A stretch of DNA of 64,000 bases from Neobacillus ginsengisoli (GCF_030813055.1 NZ_JAUSTW010000009.1:186001-250000), one strand, 5' to 3'; positions 37,080-46,301 are shown, counted from the stretch's first letter. Numbers and translations are program-made. Notes: generated by a model not told the origin, from the letters alone.

Positions 37080-38447
37080 TTATAAACTTAAGGTATCAGT
37101 TGGTTCGGTTGTAGTATTACTTTTTTCTTTCTTAGCTTCAATTCGACCCTGTGCAATAACAAAAGGCAAATAAATAAAGATGGAAATGGCTAAATTAACG
37201 GCCGCTAACACAGCACCTGAAATATGACCGCCAGTTGCCAGCAAACCGCCAATTATCGGTGGGGTCACCCAAGGAATTACAGCAACAACTGGATAAACTA
37301 AACCTAGATGGATAGCTGAATAGGATACGATCGTCATGATAATTGGTCCTAATATAAACGGGATGAACCAGATTGGATTTAAAACGATTGGAAGACCAAA
37401 CAGTATGGGTTCGTTAATCTGAAAAATCCCCGGTGGTGTACCTAATGCAAGTAATTGTTTATGGCGTTTTCGACCGGCGATAAACATGGCAACTAATAAG
37501 CCAATTGTTGCTCCAGAACCGCCAAGAAAAACAAACGCATCGAAGAAATTGCCAGCAAGGACGTGATATTTGCTTAAATCATTCACGCCTTGTGCATACA
37601 TATTTACATTATCTTGCCCTAGCTTCGTTAATAAAGGTGTGTAGATTCCTCCTAGTATGTTTGGACCGTGAAGACCAAAGATCCAGAAGACGTGAATCAA
37701 GAAAACGATCAGAATTGCGAACGGCATGGAATCTACTGCACCTGTGAGCGGTGAGACCAGTACTTTATTAATCCAATCATTGAGGTATGCACCATCACTG
37801 ATAAATGTTCGTAAAATAAGTCCAAACAAACCTATTATAAATATCGTCGCCATTCCTGGGAGTAACTTTGCAAAAGAACGAGCTACAGCTGGTGGGACAC
37901 CATCAGGCAACTTAATCACTAAATATTTGACTTTAGCTAAGCGGACGAATATTTCAGTTGCCACAATCGCTACTATGATCCCTGTGAATAAGGCTGTAGC
38001 ATTGAAATAATTCCAGCTGACAAAACCCCACGCTCCCCCTGTCAATGCTTTGCCGCTTGCGGGAGTGAGTGTAACATTTGCTACTTGAGGAACTAGAACA
38101 AAAAAGGAAGCAGCGGACACAAACATTGCTTCGAAACCATCATCACCGTAAGACCTTGCTAGTTTATTAGCAATACCAAAAACGGCAAATATGGTCATGA
38201 AGGCAAGTGTTCCCCACCAAATATCTAACCCCAATGTCTTCCAATTCGTACCGAAAATGGATATCATAAATTTTTGGTAGTAATCACCAAAGCCCGGTAC
38301 TGCACCTAAGTTAGTTAATAACACAGATAAAGAACCAATAATTGTAATTGCAATCATTCCAACCAATGCGTCACGAATCGCAAGAAGATGCCTGTTATTG
38401 CCGAGTTTATTTGCGAATGGCATAAAAAATTTATCAATAAAATTCAT
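37080..38447 (-). CDS. chbC: PTS cellobiose/chitobiose-family IIC permease
   Basis: A 455-residue membrane transporter with about ten helices. The N-terminus is MNFIDKFFMPFANKLGNNRHL and the conserved substrate segment is GIFQINEPILFGLPIVLNP. It moves and phosphorylates the disaccharide with IIB. The double ATG at 38450/38447 follows AAAGGGG and GAGGG; the second ATG gives better spacing. The ORF extends further upstream but overlaps the IIB gene, so that extension is rejected. The gap from the IIB stop is only a few bases. Confidence 0.9.
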   Translation of the reverse strand: MNFIDKFFMPFANKLGNNRHLLAIRDALVGMIAITIIGSLSVLLTNLGAVPGFGDYYQKFMISIFGTNWKTLGLDIWWGTLAFMTIFAVFGIANKLARSYGDDGFEAMFVSAASFFVLVPQVANVTLTPASGKALTGGAWGFVSWNYFNATALFTGIIVAIVATEIFVRLAKVKYLVIKLPDGVPPAVARSFAKLLPGMATIFIIGLFGLILRTFISDGAYLNDWINKVLVSPLTGAVDSMPFAILIVFLIHVFWIFGLHGPNILGGIYTPLLTKLGQDNVNMYAQGVNDLSKYHVLAGNFFDAFVFLGGSGATIGLLVAMFIAGRKRHKQLLALGTPPGIFQINEPILFGLPIVLNPIWFIPFILGPIIMTIVSYSAIHLGLVYPVVAVIPWVTPPIIGGLLATGGHISGAVLAAVNLAISIFIYLPFVIAQGRIEAKKEKSNTTTEPTDTLSL

Positions 38448-38455
38448 CATGTCCC

Positions 38456-38764
38456 TCACGCCCCTTTTAACAGATTGATTGCTTGTTTCAATACTTCCTC
38501 TCCATTGCAAAGTCCATAATGCATAGGATTTATAGATTCCACAGGAATTCCTTTCTTCTCTCCGACTTTCTTAAGCTGCGAAAGCAAATAACGAACTTGC
38601 GGTCCAAGAAGCAGCACATCAGCCTTCTCTATTTGGTTATTAACTTCTGTTGAACCAACTGCCCAAATTTTACAATCGATACCTTGAACTTTTGCACTTG
38701 CTTCCATCTTTGAAACTAAGAGACTTGTGGACATTCCGGCTGAACAACATAATAAGATTTTCAT
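38456..38764 (-). CDS. chbB: PTS lactose/cellobiose-family IIB component
   Basis: A 102-residue IIB protein with the phospho-cysteine in [15 protein letters not shown] and the late motif [20 protein letters not shown] five bases upstream sets the start at MKILLCC (38764). First gene of the operon. A perfect cre site lies 22 bases upstream of the start. Confidence 0.92.
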   Translation of the reverse strand: MKILLCCSAGMSTSLLVSKMEASAKVQGIDCKIWAVGSTEVNNQIEKADVLLLGPQVRYLLSQLKKVGEKKGIPVESINPMHYGLCNGEEVLKQAINLLKGA

Positions 38765-38785
38765 AAAATCCCACCTAAGCAAAAA

Positions 38786-38799
38786 TGATAACGTTTACA
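38786..38799 (-). promoter_or_regulatory. Perfect cre (CcpA) site upstream of chbB
   Basis: On the minus strand TGTAAACGTTATCA matches the consensus TGWAARCGYTWNCW at all 14 positions. Placed between promoter region and start codon, it should give roadblock-type repression by CcpA-HPr(Ser-P) when preferred sugars are present. Confidence 0.85.
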
Positions 38800-38926
38800 A
38801 AAATGAAAAATAATTGCATTAATAAAAATGGAAATGGGCCAATTGAAAACGTAATTTAACAGTAATGCGGTTGTTTGACCTCCTCCCCCTTATGTAACGT
38901 ATACCTTATTTTGAAAACGTAGTGTT

Positions 38927-38958
38927 GAATTGTTATAACCTAATTGTAATGACAATTC
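38927..38958. promoter_or_regulatory. Inverted repeat in the chb-gntR divergent region
   Basis: Arms GAATTGT / ACAATTC are perfect, separated by 18 bases containing TATAACC and ATTGTAATG. It lies about midway between chbB and the GntR gene and is a candidate operator. The rest of the 330-base region is AT-rich with several TTTGTTAT/TTTGTATT direct repeats. Confidence 0.35.
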
Positions 38959-39095
38959 TGAATATTTACAATACATTTTTTATAAATTTGTTATCATTAT
39001 TTTTATTTGTTATTACAAATTAATAAAATTTGTATTATTTCTATATTTGAGTCCTAATTTTTGTTATTCTAAGTATATTGAGGAGGACGTTCGAT

Positions 39096-39824
39096 ATGAA
39101 AGAATATGTGAAAGACGGAAATTCCTTGCACTTAAGAGTGAAAGAGGCAATTATTCAATTAATAAACGACGGTGAATATAAGCCGAACTCTCAGCTGCCG
39201 ACTGAGGCTGAATTTTGCGAGAAATACGGGGTAAGCAGGACAACGGTACGAACTGCATTACAACAGTTAACAACGGAAGGTTATGTTTTTCGTAAAAGGG
39301 GAAGCGGCACCTTTGTTTCAGCCAACAAAGTAAAACAAATTTTAACAACAACTGTTGAACACTTTTCGAAGCAAATTAAGATGCAGGGCAAAAAGCCGTT
39401 AATTAAAGTTCTGAAATTGGAAGTAATACCGGCGGACGAGTATCTCAGTGAACAACTTAAGATTCGCGAGGGTGACCCCGTCAATATGCTTGAGAGGGTT
39501 CGTTTTGTCAATGAAGTACCTTTACAGTATGAAATTGCCTATTTACCCTGGTATAAAACTCCTGCTTTAAATCGAGATGCTTGTGAAAAATCATTATATA
39601 AACTTTTAGAAAGTCAATTTGGTTTGAAAATAAACAAGACAATCGAAACACTAGAATTGTTTACTGTTGACCAGGAGGCAGCAGATAAATTGAATATCAG
39701 CATTGGCGATCCATGCTTTGAGCTCGACACTCTGGCCTACCTAAGTGATGGGACAATTATTGAATACTCGAAAACAATTTATCGCGGCGATTTAGCCCAT
39801 TTTGTAATTGAAAGAAACTACTAA
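39096..39824 (+). CDS. GntR-family regulator (HutC/UTRA type) of the chb operon
   Basis: A 242-residue repressor. The N-terminal winged HTH contains LPTEAEFCEKYGVSRTTVRTAL and RKRGSGTFV. The C-terminal UTRA ligand domain (about 90-240) ends with YSKTIYRGDLAHFVIER. GGAGGACG upstream fixes the start at MKEYVKDGN (39096). By divergent position it probably binds the shared 330-base region and responds to a phosphorylated sugar. E. coli uses AraC-type ChbR instead, so this is a different control design. Confidence 0.88.
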   Translation: MKEYVKDGNSLHLRVKEAIIQLINDGEYKPNSQLPTEAEFCEKYGVSRTTVRTALQQLTTEGYVFRKRGSGTFVSANKVKQILTTTVEHFSKQIKMQGKKPLIKVLKLEVIPADEYLSEQLKIREGDPVNMLERVRFVNEVPLQYEIAYLPWYKTPALNRDACEKSLYKLLESQFGLKINKTIETLELFTVDQEAADKLNISIGDPCFELDTLAYLSDGTIIEYSKTIYRGDLAHFVIERNY

Positions 39825-39971
39825 AACATAGCAGGAAATCATTGCCTGCTTATTACAGATTGGTTCGAAAAATATGACATTCTATTTTAGCAACAACATC
39901 CATGCACTTTTTGTCCTATAAATCTGATATAGTAATCTTTAAGAAAAAATAGAAAGGAATTTAGATAAACA

Positions 39972-40799
39972 ATGAAATGTATATCAATAGATTTAGATGG
40001 AACGTTATTAAATTCTGAACATGAAATTTCTGATGCGAATGTGAAAGCCTTAAATGAATTGCAAGAACTGGGACACTGCATTATTTTGAACACAGGTCGG
40101 GCTTATGCGGATGTAATTAAATTAAAAGCGGTGCAAAATATGGAAGTTCCTATTTTTTGTATTAATGGTTCTGTTTTATACTCAAAATCAAGTGAACTGC
40201 TTTATGAGGCTACTCTATCTGTTTCCACATATAAAGAAATATTCAAGATTTTAAAGGGGTTAGGTGTAGGAATTCTCGTATATACAAATTATGGCGGCTT
40301 CCCGTCCACTTTGCCACCATTACATGGTAAAAATAAAAAAGAACTCGATATCCTTTTTCAAGGGTACAATTATGATGAAATTCTGGAAAAAGATAATCTT
40401 AAAATCTATAAACTTATTGCTTTGGTACACCATGATCAATTGGAAAAGGTAGAAGAAGTAAAAACGGCATTAGCCGGTAAATTTCCGATTACAATGGCAT
40501 CTTCTTTTCCTAATAATGTGGAAATTACTTCAAACGAAGCACATAAGGGAAAGGCATTATTACGTTACCGGCAAATGATGAATCTATCTTTTGATGAAAT
40601 TATTGCGTTTGGCGATGGCGGCAACGATCTCGCACAATTTGAAGTAGCCACGACTTCGGTTGCAATGGGCAATGCACCACTTCAAATTCAGCAAAAAGCT
40701 GATTTAGTAACAAAGACAAATGATGAAGATGGTTTTGCTTATGCTGTTTGTCATCTATTACAATTATTAAACAAGGAAGAGGAACTATCAGTTAATTAG
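39972..40799 (+). CDS. HAD hydrolase, Cof subfamily
   Basis: A 275-residue phosphatase with the nucleophile motif SIDLDGTLLNSEH, motif II in LNTGRAYAD, the conserved Lys in SNEAHKGKAL and motif IV in FGDGGNDLAQFEVA. Cof-type enzymes dephosphorylate sugar phosphates, nucleotides or pyridoxal phosphate. AAAGGA lies 12 bases upstream. It follows gntR on the same strand after 147 bases and may share its transcript. The specific substrate is unknown. Confidence 0.88.
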   Translation: MKCISIDLDGTLLNSEHEISDANVKALNELQELGHCIILNTGRAYADVIKLKAVQNMEVPIFCINGSVLYSKSSELLYEATLSVSTYKEIFKILKGLGVGILVYTNYGGFPSTLPPLHGKNKKELDILFQGYNYDEILEKDNLKIYKLIALVHHDQLEKVEEVKTALAGKFPITMASSFPNNVEITSNEAHKGKALLRYRQMMNLSFDEIIAFGDGGNDLAQFEVATTSVAMGNAPLQIQQKADLVTKTNDEDGFAYAVCHLLQLLNKEEELSVN

Positions 40800-40835
40800 C
40801 TGGGAATTTCGATTATTACCATCCATGTTCACGCG

Positions 40836-40882
40836 AATCCGCTAGGCCTGTTTGCATAAATGAGAAACATGTCTAGCGGATT
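40836..40882. repeat. Imperfect hairpin after the HAD gene
   Basis: Eighteen-base arms around aatccgctag… with two mismatches and an 11-base loop lie 37 bases past the HAD stop. No T-run follows, so termination is uncertain. Confidence 0.45.
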
Positions 40883-40969
40883 GCTGCATTTAAATTCATA
40901 TATAAACAACCTTACACTTATATATTCATTTATTTCTTTCCTTATTGTAAAATCACTAAACATCAAATG

Positions 40970-41128
40970 TTAACTATTGCCGGCATCCTTTGACCCTTCC
41001 GATTTTTTAGCACTTTTGCTTACATAAGGTTTGGCACTCTTGGCTCTGTTGGCACTGGCTTGCCAACGATTCCAGCCCTTCTTGCCTGTTCCTCTACCTG
41101 TTCCACCTTTACCCTTAGGTTTATTCAT
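40970..41128 (-). CDS. DUF3934 family small basic protein (52 aa)
   Basis: Starts MNKPKGKGGTGRGTGKKGWN and continues RWQASANRAKSAKPYVSKS. This Gly/Lys-rich opening with WNRWQASANRAKSAKPY is the DUF3934 signature as I know it from Bacillus genomes. The protein is strongly basic and probably nucleic-acid- or ribosome-associated, though its function is not established. GGAGTG precedes the ATG. It is a single gene between the HAD and VOC genes. Confidence 0.75.
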   Translation of the reverse strand: MNKPKGKGGTGRGTGKKGWNRWQASANRAKSAKPYVSKSAKKSEGSKDAGNS

Positions 41129-41188
41129 ATTAAAATCACTCCATTATTTTTGGACACCTGCGTGCCAGTAATTTTTTGTTTTGCTATT

Positions 41189-41581
41189 TTACTTCAATGG
41201 TGTAGCAACCATCCATACATGACCGAAAGGGTCTTCAATTTTTCCTACACGGTCTCCATGTGGCATATCCTGAATCGGTCTAAGGGAAGTTGAACCTGAA
41301 TTCACAGCACGTTCTACTACATCGTCAACATTATCTACATATAAATAAATGATTCCTGGTTTACCGCCAAGCGATTTCGCCGCACGGTTGTGTCCGGGAA
41401 ATTCATCGGCTATCATGATGTGTGCATTTCCAACCTTCACCTCAGCATGCTCAATTTTCCCATCGATCGTTACCATTCTGTTTACCTCGTCGGCGCGAAA
41501 CACATTTTTGTAAAACTCGATTGCATTTTTAGCATCATTTACTGCCAACATCGGGATCGCTGTAGAAATATCCCTGCTCAT
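41189..41581 (-). CDS. VOC-family protein (PhnB/glyoxalase-like)
   Basis: A 130-residue two-repeat beta-alpha-beta-beta-beta fold. The first repeat starts IPMLAVNDAKNAIEFYKNVF, and the second has LYVDNVDDVVERAVNSG followed by DRVGKIEDPFGHVWMVAT. The PhnB-like subgroup often lacks defined enzyme activity. AAGGAGGAG lies before the ATG. It is a single gene; substrate unknown. Confidence 0.85.
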   Translation of the reverse strand: MSRDISTAIPMLAVNDAKNAIEFYKNVFRADEVNRMVTIDGKIEHAEVKVGNAHIMIADEFPGHNRAAKSLGGKPGIIYLYVDNVDDVVERAVNSGSTSLRPIQDMPHGDRVGKIEDPFGHVWMVATPLK

Positions 41582-41755
41582 TTATTAACTCCTCCTTAAC
41601 AACCGAAATGCGCCACCCGATTTTTGAAGACCAAAGGACTCAACACCTTTTTCTATCATTGTTAGAAGTTGATTTTCCTTTCTTTTTCACGTGTTATATA
41701 TGCCGGCACTTTTGTAATTTTTTTAAAATTCAGCATAACTCAATCCTTCTGAAGC

Positions 41756-42607
41756 TTATTTACTAACTTTAAACCAATGATGAGGAGTGTGTAAAGAAGG
41801 TGGTAATTTTGTATTATGATCTCCCTTAGCTGAGTTAATTTGTGCTTGTGTGAGAAAAATACTTCCTGTAAGATTAGCTCCGCTTAAATCAGCGTCTCTA
41901 AAGTCTGCACCGATAAGATCAGTCATTCTCATGTCAGCTTGTCTGAGGTCAGCTGCTATAAGCAACACTCCTCTTAAATCTGTCCCTCTAAGGTCGGCCC
42001 CTCTCAAATCTGCACCGATTAGGTCGCTTCCCTTCCTTATTTTTTTCAGATTTTTATTAGGAGAAACCTGTGCACGTACCAGTTCACTCGTTTGTTGAAG
42101 TAAATTATTAACAATCGCTCGATGAGCCGGTACATTAAGGCCCAGGATAGATTTTGGACTAAGATTCGTGAGAAATTCCGTTTCTTCTAGAGCAGCATGC
42201 AAATCTTTATAAATCGGCTGAGCTTCTTCTAAACTAAGTGCTTCATTTAAGTAACAAAGCATTTCCTGAAGTTGCTGCATAATCGGATATACCTCAAACA
42301 TTTCCTTAGATAACTCAGGGTAATTTCGCCAATCGTTTCCGGAATACGTGACTTGAGAAACCTTTTGACCTGCGCCAAAGCATTCATATACAGCGCAGCC
42401 GCGAAACCCGTTTTTTCTGAGATTTTTATGTATACTGCAACGATAATCTGATTGTAAGTTTTGACAGGGAGTACCGGCATCTTTATCAATTGCAAAATCA
42501 GCAGATTTTGCATACGGCAAAGCTACACAGCACAAGCCAAAACAATTTTCACAGTCTGCCCTAAACTGATTAAGAATATTGTCGTTTTTCGTTAATTGAT
42601 TTGACAA
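41756..42607 (-). CDS. Pentapeptide-repeat protein with a Cys-rich N-terminal domain
   Basis: A 283-residue protein. Residues about 15-85 carry clustered cysteines (CENCFGLCC, CQNL, CSIH, GCAVYECFG), suggesting a metal or Fe-S site. The C-terminal part has about ten pentapeptide repeats of the A(D/N)LxG type (GADLRGADLRGTDLRG, then ADLRQADMRMTDLIGADFRDADLSGANLTG in adjacent blocks), a right-handed quadrilateral beta helix. Some such helices mimic DNA and protect gyrase. The function here is unknown. It is a single gene. Confidence 0.85.
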   Translation of the reverse strand: MSNQLTKNDNILNQFRADCENCFGLCCVALPYAKSADFAIDKDAGTPCQNLQSDYRCSIHKNLRKNGFRGCAVYECFGAGQKVSQVTYSGNDWRNYPELSKEMFEVYPIMQQLQEMLCYLNEALSLEEAQPIYKDLHAALEETEFLTNLSPKSILGLNVPAHRAIVNNLLQQTSELVRAQVSPNKNLKKIRKGSDLIGADLRGADLRGTDLRGVLLIAADLRQADMRMTDLIGADFRDADLSGANLTGSIFLTQAQINSAKGDHNTKLPPSLHTPHHWFKVSK

Positions 42608-42792
42608 TCCTTACACTTCCTTTAATAAAGCTATTACTTTTATAGTTTATCTGTATAATGGATAAACCTCTAATCATTATAATTTAGTAAATCTTTCTTA
42701 ACAATTAGATATTCTTCTAAAATGGTTCATGTAGAAAAATGAATATTTCTCCATTTATTACATAACCTATTGCTGTTCAGGAGGTGAAAAAT

Positions 42793-42999
42793 ATGTCAGA
42801 TCAAACATATAATAACAATCGTCGAGATGACCAAAGCATTTCAGAAAGCGTAAAAGATACTGCAGGAGCTGCATTCCACGGAGTTCATAATGCTTTAGAA
42901 GCAACCGAAAACGCCGCTATGAGTGCTGTAGACGGAACGGCAAACGCTGTAAACAATCTAACAAATAAAGCAAATGAAATAAAAAATTCCCTTGATTGA
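42793..42999 (+). CDS. Small helical stress-like protein (68 aa)
   Basis: Begins MSDQTYNNNRRDDQSISESV and continues with Ala/Asn/Thr-rich amphipathic helix repeats (AAFHGVHNALEATENAAMSAV). The pattern resembles LEA/11-mer-repeat or CsbD-like stress proteins, but I cannot assign a family. AGGAGGTG with ideal spacing favours ATG 42793 over the GTG at 42784. A terminator overlaps the stop codon. No sigma-B promoter was recognisable. Confidence 0.7.
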   Translation: MSDQTYNNNRRDDQSISESVKDTAGAAFHGVHNALEATENAAMSAVDGTANAVNNLTNKANEIKNSLD

Positions 43000-43013
43000 A
43001 GGGAATTTTTTAT
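42983..43013 (+). terminator. Terminator overlapping the stop of the 68-aa gene
   Basis: Stem aaaattccc / gggaatttt with loop ttgattgaa is followed by TTTATTTC. The TGA stop codon lies in the loop. Confidence 0.8.
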
Positions 43014-43050
43014 TTCTAATATTAAATTACTAACAATTTCAATTTTTCCT

Positions 43051-43143
43051 TGTCCGTACAGAGCGGACACCAAAAATCAAAACTAAACTGTCCACCCACT
43101 GCGGACAGATTGCAAAAAATGTCTTTTTATGGTGCCTGTCACC
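43051..43143. repeat. Composite intergenic element with GGTGCCTGTCACC
   Basis: Two small inverted repeats (tgtccg..cggaca at 43051-43069 and ctgtcc..ggacag at 43089-43109) precede GGTGCCTGTCACC at 43131-43143. The last motif recurs at 60986-61025 in inverted duplicate and is a familiar intergenic motif in Bacillaceae. It probably belongs to a dispersed repeat family. Confidence 0.5.
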
Positions 43144-43159
43144 TTTTTTAAATATAATC

Positions 43160-43330
43160 AATCAACACATCGTCTAATGGTAAGCGTCTTCAAAAGCACT
43201 TCTTTATACATTTTCTACACTTTTATACATTTCTTTATCGCCCAATACCGCAATGACGGCAGATGCAGTTTCTACCTGCTCTTGATTGTTAGCGATTGCG
43301 TGATTTAGAAAATGAAGAATTAATTGTCAA
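43160..43330 (-). pseudogene. Nitroreductase-family gene fragment
   Basis: On the minus strand an open segment reads HAIANNQEQVETASAV then IAVLGDKEMYKSVENV-stop, and continues in broken form as SAFEDAYH. This matches the core of NfsA/YodC-type FMN nitroreductases (..NQEQV..ASAVI.VLGD..). There is no start codon, the N- and C-terminal parts are gone, and stops interrupt it. The gap 43000-43524 therefore holds a dead gene plus the repeat at 43051. Confidence 0.6.
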
Positions 43331-43524
43331 AAAAATTAGAAATGGGTTAAAAACCGAAAAAAATCGAATTAAATTAAATATATCCTTATTAATACCCTTA
43401 ATTTAGAGAAATTAAGGGGAGGTTTTATTTGCTATTTCCATAAAAATAGGTGCAGATAGCTGCACCTCTAAGTCTTTTTAAAAAAGTTGTCTTAAAATTC
43501 ATCTGCTAACGATTATTAATAATT

Positions 43525-44625
43525 TCATTTAAGAACAAACTGCGCAAATTTTCCCGAAAATACTTCTTCTTGTTTTTTCTGCATTTCTTGTTGTTTTTCG
43601 ATTTCCGATCTTCTGCTCTCTTCGAATACTTTCAATCGTTGTGCACTAATGTTTTTTTCTAAAAGCGCTTCGGTTAGGATTGGAGTCAACACATGTGCGT
43701 CTTTCATCCCGCAGTTTATTCCGATTGCCCCCGTAGGAGTCATTGTATGCGCTGCGTCGCCTATAATCACTAAACCGTCCTTTACCCATGTTTCACAACG
43801 GGAACTTTCTACCTTTAAGCAAACGAAATTTTTCCATGAATTTAGATGCTGCAACACTATTTCTTTTAATTCTGGGAAACTTTCAATCAACGGTTCAAGA
43901 AATGGCTTTAACTGTGTTCTTTTTAATGAAGAAAAGGAACCCTCTTCTATATTCCAGCCAATTTGGATGAACCCGCCGGTTTGTGTGAACAAAGCCAACT
44001 GATGGCCTTCAACAAGCAACATTCTTGTCGTTGGCTCCCAGCCTAACGGAGCGGGAATTTTTGCCCATAATACGTCATAACCATGTTTCATTTTGTTCAC
44101 CGGTATATTCGCAAGCTTTCTTACAGTAGAATAACGGCCGTCAGCTCCTATGATTACTGAGCTGCTAATAATTAGTTCTTCCCCATCCTTTACTGCCTTA
44201 ACACCAGTATAGAATCCATTTTCATCCTGAATCAATTCTGTTGCAGTTGTATTCAAAAGAAGACAGGAATTTTTATATGGTTCCGATTCTTGAACAATCG
44301 CATTCAGGATATGTGCTTGAGGGACGTGTATTCCCACATGCTCCTCCTGAGGAGTAGGTGTGACTTTATTAACGATTTGTTTTCCGGCAAAGAATTCGAC
44401 CTTGTTCATTCTCAAAATTCCTTGTTCTTCAATCTTTTCAAACAATCCATGTTCTTTTAAGATTGCCTCTGTTTCAGCGTTAATATGTTCCCCTCTAAAT
44501 TCTCTGATTCCCCCCGCAGAACGCTCAATAGTAATAGTGGACACTCCGTTTTTAGCTAATAAAAACCCAAGTAATGCCCCTGCAGGACCCCCACCAACAA
44601 TACAAACATCTGCTTGTAAATTCAT
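43525..44625 (-). CDS. FAD-dependent aromatic-type monooxygenase
   Basis: A 366-residue flavoprotein of the PHBH/UbiH class. The dinucleotide motif is DVCIVGGGPAGALLGFLLA, the DG motif is IGADGRYSTVRKLA and the GD motif GLVIIGDAAHTMTPTGAIGIN. It hydroxylates an unidentified aromatic or polyketide-like substrate with NAD(P)H. AAGGTGG supports ATG 44625; the GTG three codons upstream overlaps that site. It is a single gene with no pathway neighbours. Confidence 0.85.
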   Translation of the reverse strand: MNLQADVCIVGGGPAGALLGFLLAKNGVSTITIERSAGGIREFRGEHINAETEAILKEHGLFEKIEEQGILRMNKVEFFAGKQIVNKVTPTPQEEHVGIHVPQAHILNAIVQESEPYKNSCLLLNTTATELIQDENGFYTGVKAVKDGEELIISSSVIIGADGRYSTVRKLANIPVNKMKHGYDVLWAKIPAPLGWEPTTRMLLVEGHQLALFTQTGGFIQIGWNIEEGSFSSLKRTQLKPFLEPLIESFPELKEIVLQHLNSWKNFVCLKVESSRCETWVKDGLVIIGDAAHTMTPTGAIGINCGMKDAHVLTPILTEALLEKNISAQRLKVFEESRRSEIEKQQEMQKKQEEVFSGKFAQFVLK

Positions 44626-45010
44626 TATTGCCACCTTCTGGTCTCATTTATTATTCATCGTTCAGGATACATTCTGTACACTGAATCATTTATATTCGTT
44701 GTACGATATTCGTTTCTTCAAGTTAAACATTCTTTTTAAAACGATTATATTATTCTTCGAAAAAGTTTCTCCATAAGAAAAAAAGTTAACTATAGATTAA
44801 CAAAAATTCTGTTGTTGGTCAATCCTATGTTCGATTATTATACTTGTCATATTGTTTTGATAAGATAATTCCAAAATAAAAATGCACATCGTTGAAATGG
44901 ATGAAACTGTCCTACTCTCGGTAAACTAATTTAAAGCAAACAAATTTAGTTTTCGTTTGCTAGGAACTTAACTTGGTTTCTCATAACTACTAAATTTAGG
45001 AGGACATAAC

Positions 45011-46108
45011 TTGAAAAAGCGTAAAATCGGTCTGGCATTATCGCTAGTGCTGGCAGCTGGAACACTATTAAGTGCATGTGGAAAGACTACTGATAATACC
45101 AATGCCGGCGGAAACAAAGCAAAAGGGTTCACTGTTGGTATGGTTACGGATATTGGTGGTATTGATGACAAATCATTTAACCAGTCATCATGGAAAGGGC
45201 TTCAAGATTTTGGTAAAGCAAACAATTTGCAAAAAGGCAAGAACGGATATGATTATCTTCAATCCCAATCTGATGCGGACTATGCAACTAACTTAAACAC
45301 ACTTGCCCGACAAGGTTTTGACTTAGTTTATGGTATTGGCTTCTTAATGCAAAATGATGTTGATAAAATTGCGAAGCAACAGCCAAAAGCGCATTTTGCC
45401 ATCGTTGATGCTGAAGTGAAGGAACCAAACGTTGCAAGTATTCTTTTTAAAGAAAATGAGGGTTCATTCTTAGCGGGTGTTGTTGCTGGAATGACCACCC
45501 AATCAAATAAAATTGGTTTTATTGGCGGTATGGAAAGTGCGGTAATTGAACGTTTTGAATCAGGCTTTGTTGCTGGTGTTAAAGCAGCTAATCCCAATGC
45601 TACTGTAGATATTCAATACGCTGCAACCTTCACGGATGCAGCTAAAGGGCAAGCCATTGCTTCTAGAATGTACCAATCAGGTGATGATGTTGTATTTGCC
45701 GCTGCCGGTGCAACTGGTAACGGATTATTTAAAGAAGCACGTGACCGAAAAGCCAAAAATCCAAGTCAAGCAATTTGGGCAATCGGTGTAGACAATGACC
45801 AAAGTGATGAAGGTGTTGTAACTGCTGGAGGAAAACAAGTAAACGTTGTGATTACATCTGCAATGAAACGTGTTGACAATGCAGTACTAGACCTTACTAC
45901 TAAAGCGAAAAATGGTAATTTCCCCGGTGGAAAAACAACAGTTTATGGTTTAACTGAAAATGGTGTTGGTTTAGCGCCACTTAACCCGGATGTTCCAAAT
46001 AAAGCAGCAATTGAAAAAGCTGTAAGTGACTGGACAAGTAAAATTAAGTCTGGATCTATAAAAATTCCCGGCACCCGTGCTGAATTAAAAACATTTAGTG
46101 CTAAATAA
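45011..46108 (+). CDS. BMP-family substrate-binding lipoprotein (nucleoside ABC transporter)
   Basis: A 365-residue lipoprotein. The signal peptide ends in the lipobox LLSACGK (Cys about 23). The mature domain has VGMVTDIGGIDDKSFNQSSW and FIGGMESAVIERFESGFVAG, the hallmarks of BmpA/PnrA/NupN proteins that bind purine nucleosides. The TTG start follows AGGAGG. Its ATPase and permeases are not next to it here, unlike nupNOPQ in B. subtilis, so it must share them or act in trans. The 385-base upstream gap shows no recognisable riboswitch. Confidence 0.9.
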   Translation: MKKRKIGLALSLVLAAGTLLSACGKTTDNTNAGGNKAKGFTVGMVTDIGGIDDKSFNQSSWKGLQDFGKANNLQKGKNGYDYLQSQSDADYATNLNTLARQGFDLVYGIGFLMQNDVDKIAKQQPKAHFAIVDAEVKEPNVASILFKENEGSFLAGVVAGMTTQSNKIGFIGGMESAVIERFESGFVAGVKAANPNATVDIQYAATFTDAAKGQAIASRMYQSGDDVVFAAAGATGNGLFKEARDRKAKNPSQAIWAIGVDNDQSDEGVVTAGGKQVNVVITSAMKRVDNAVLDLTTKAKNGNFPGGKTTVYGLTENGVGLAPLNPDVPNKAAIEKAVSDWTSKIKSGSIKIPGTRAELKTFSAK

Positions 46109-46149
46109 TAATTCTTATGCTGGAGGAAACAAACAGCAGCATAAGATCA

Positions 46150-46182
46150 CAAAATGGCATGGTTTAATACCATGCCATTTTG
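46150..46182 (+). terminator. Terminator after the BMP lipoprotein gene
   Basis: Stem caaaatggcatg / catgccattttg with a 9-base loop ends in TTTTG. It starts about 40 bases past the stop. Confidence 0.75.
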
Positions 46183-46301
46183 TTCGAAATTTACTGTTAT
46201 TTCATATGCTCATTCTGGTGTGATTTTATTTGAAAATCGTACTGTAATTTTGCTTTTTCACCAAATTATCGGAATTTACATCTTCCGATTAGAAATTGAT
46301 T

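Noticed and set aside
44635..45010. Purine or other riboswitch upstream of the BMP lipoprotein gene
   Set aside because: Only a small gcaaac/gtttgc stem was found; the conserved core bases of purine riboswitches were not seen.
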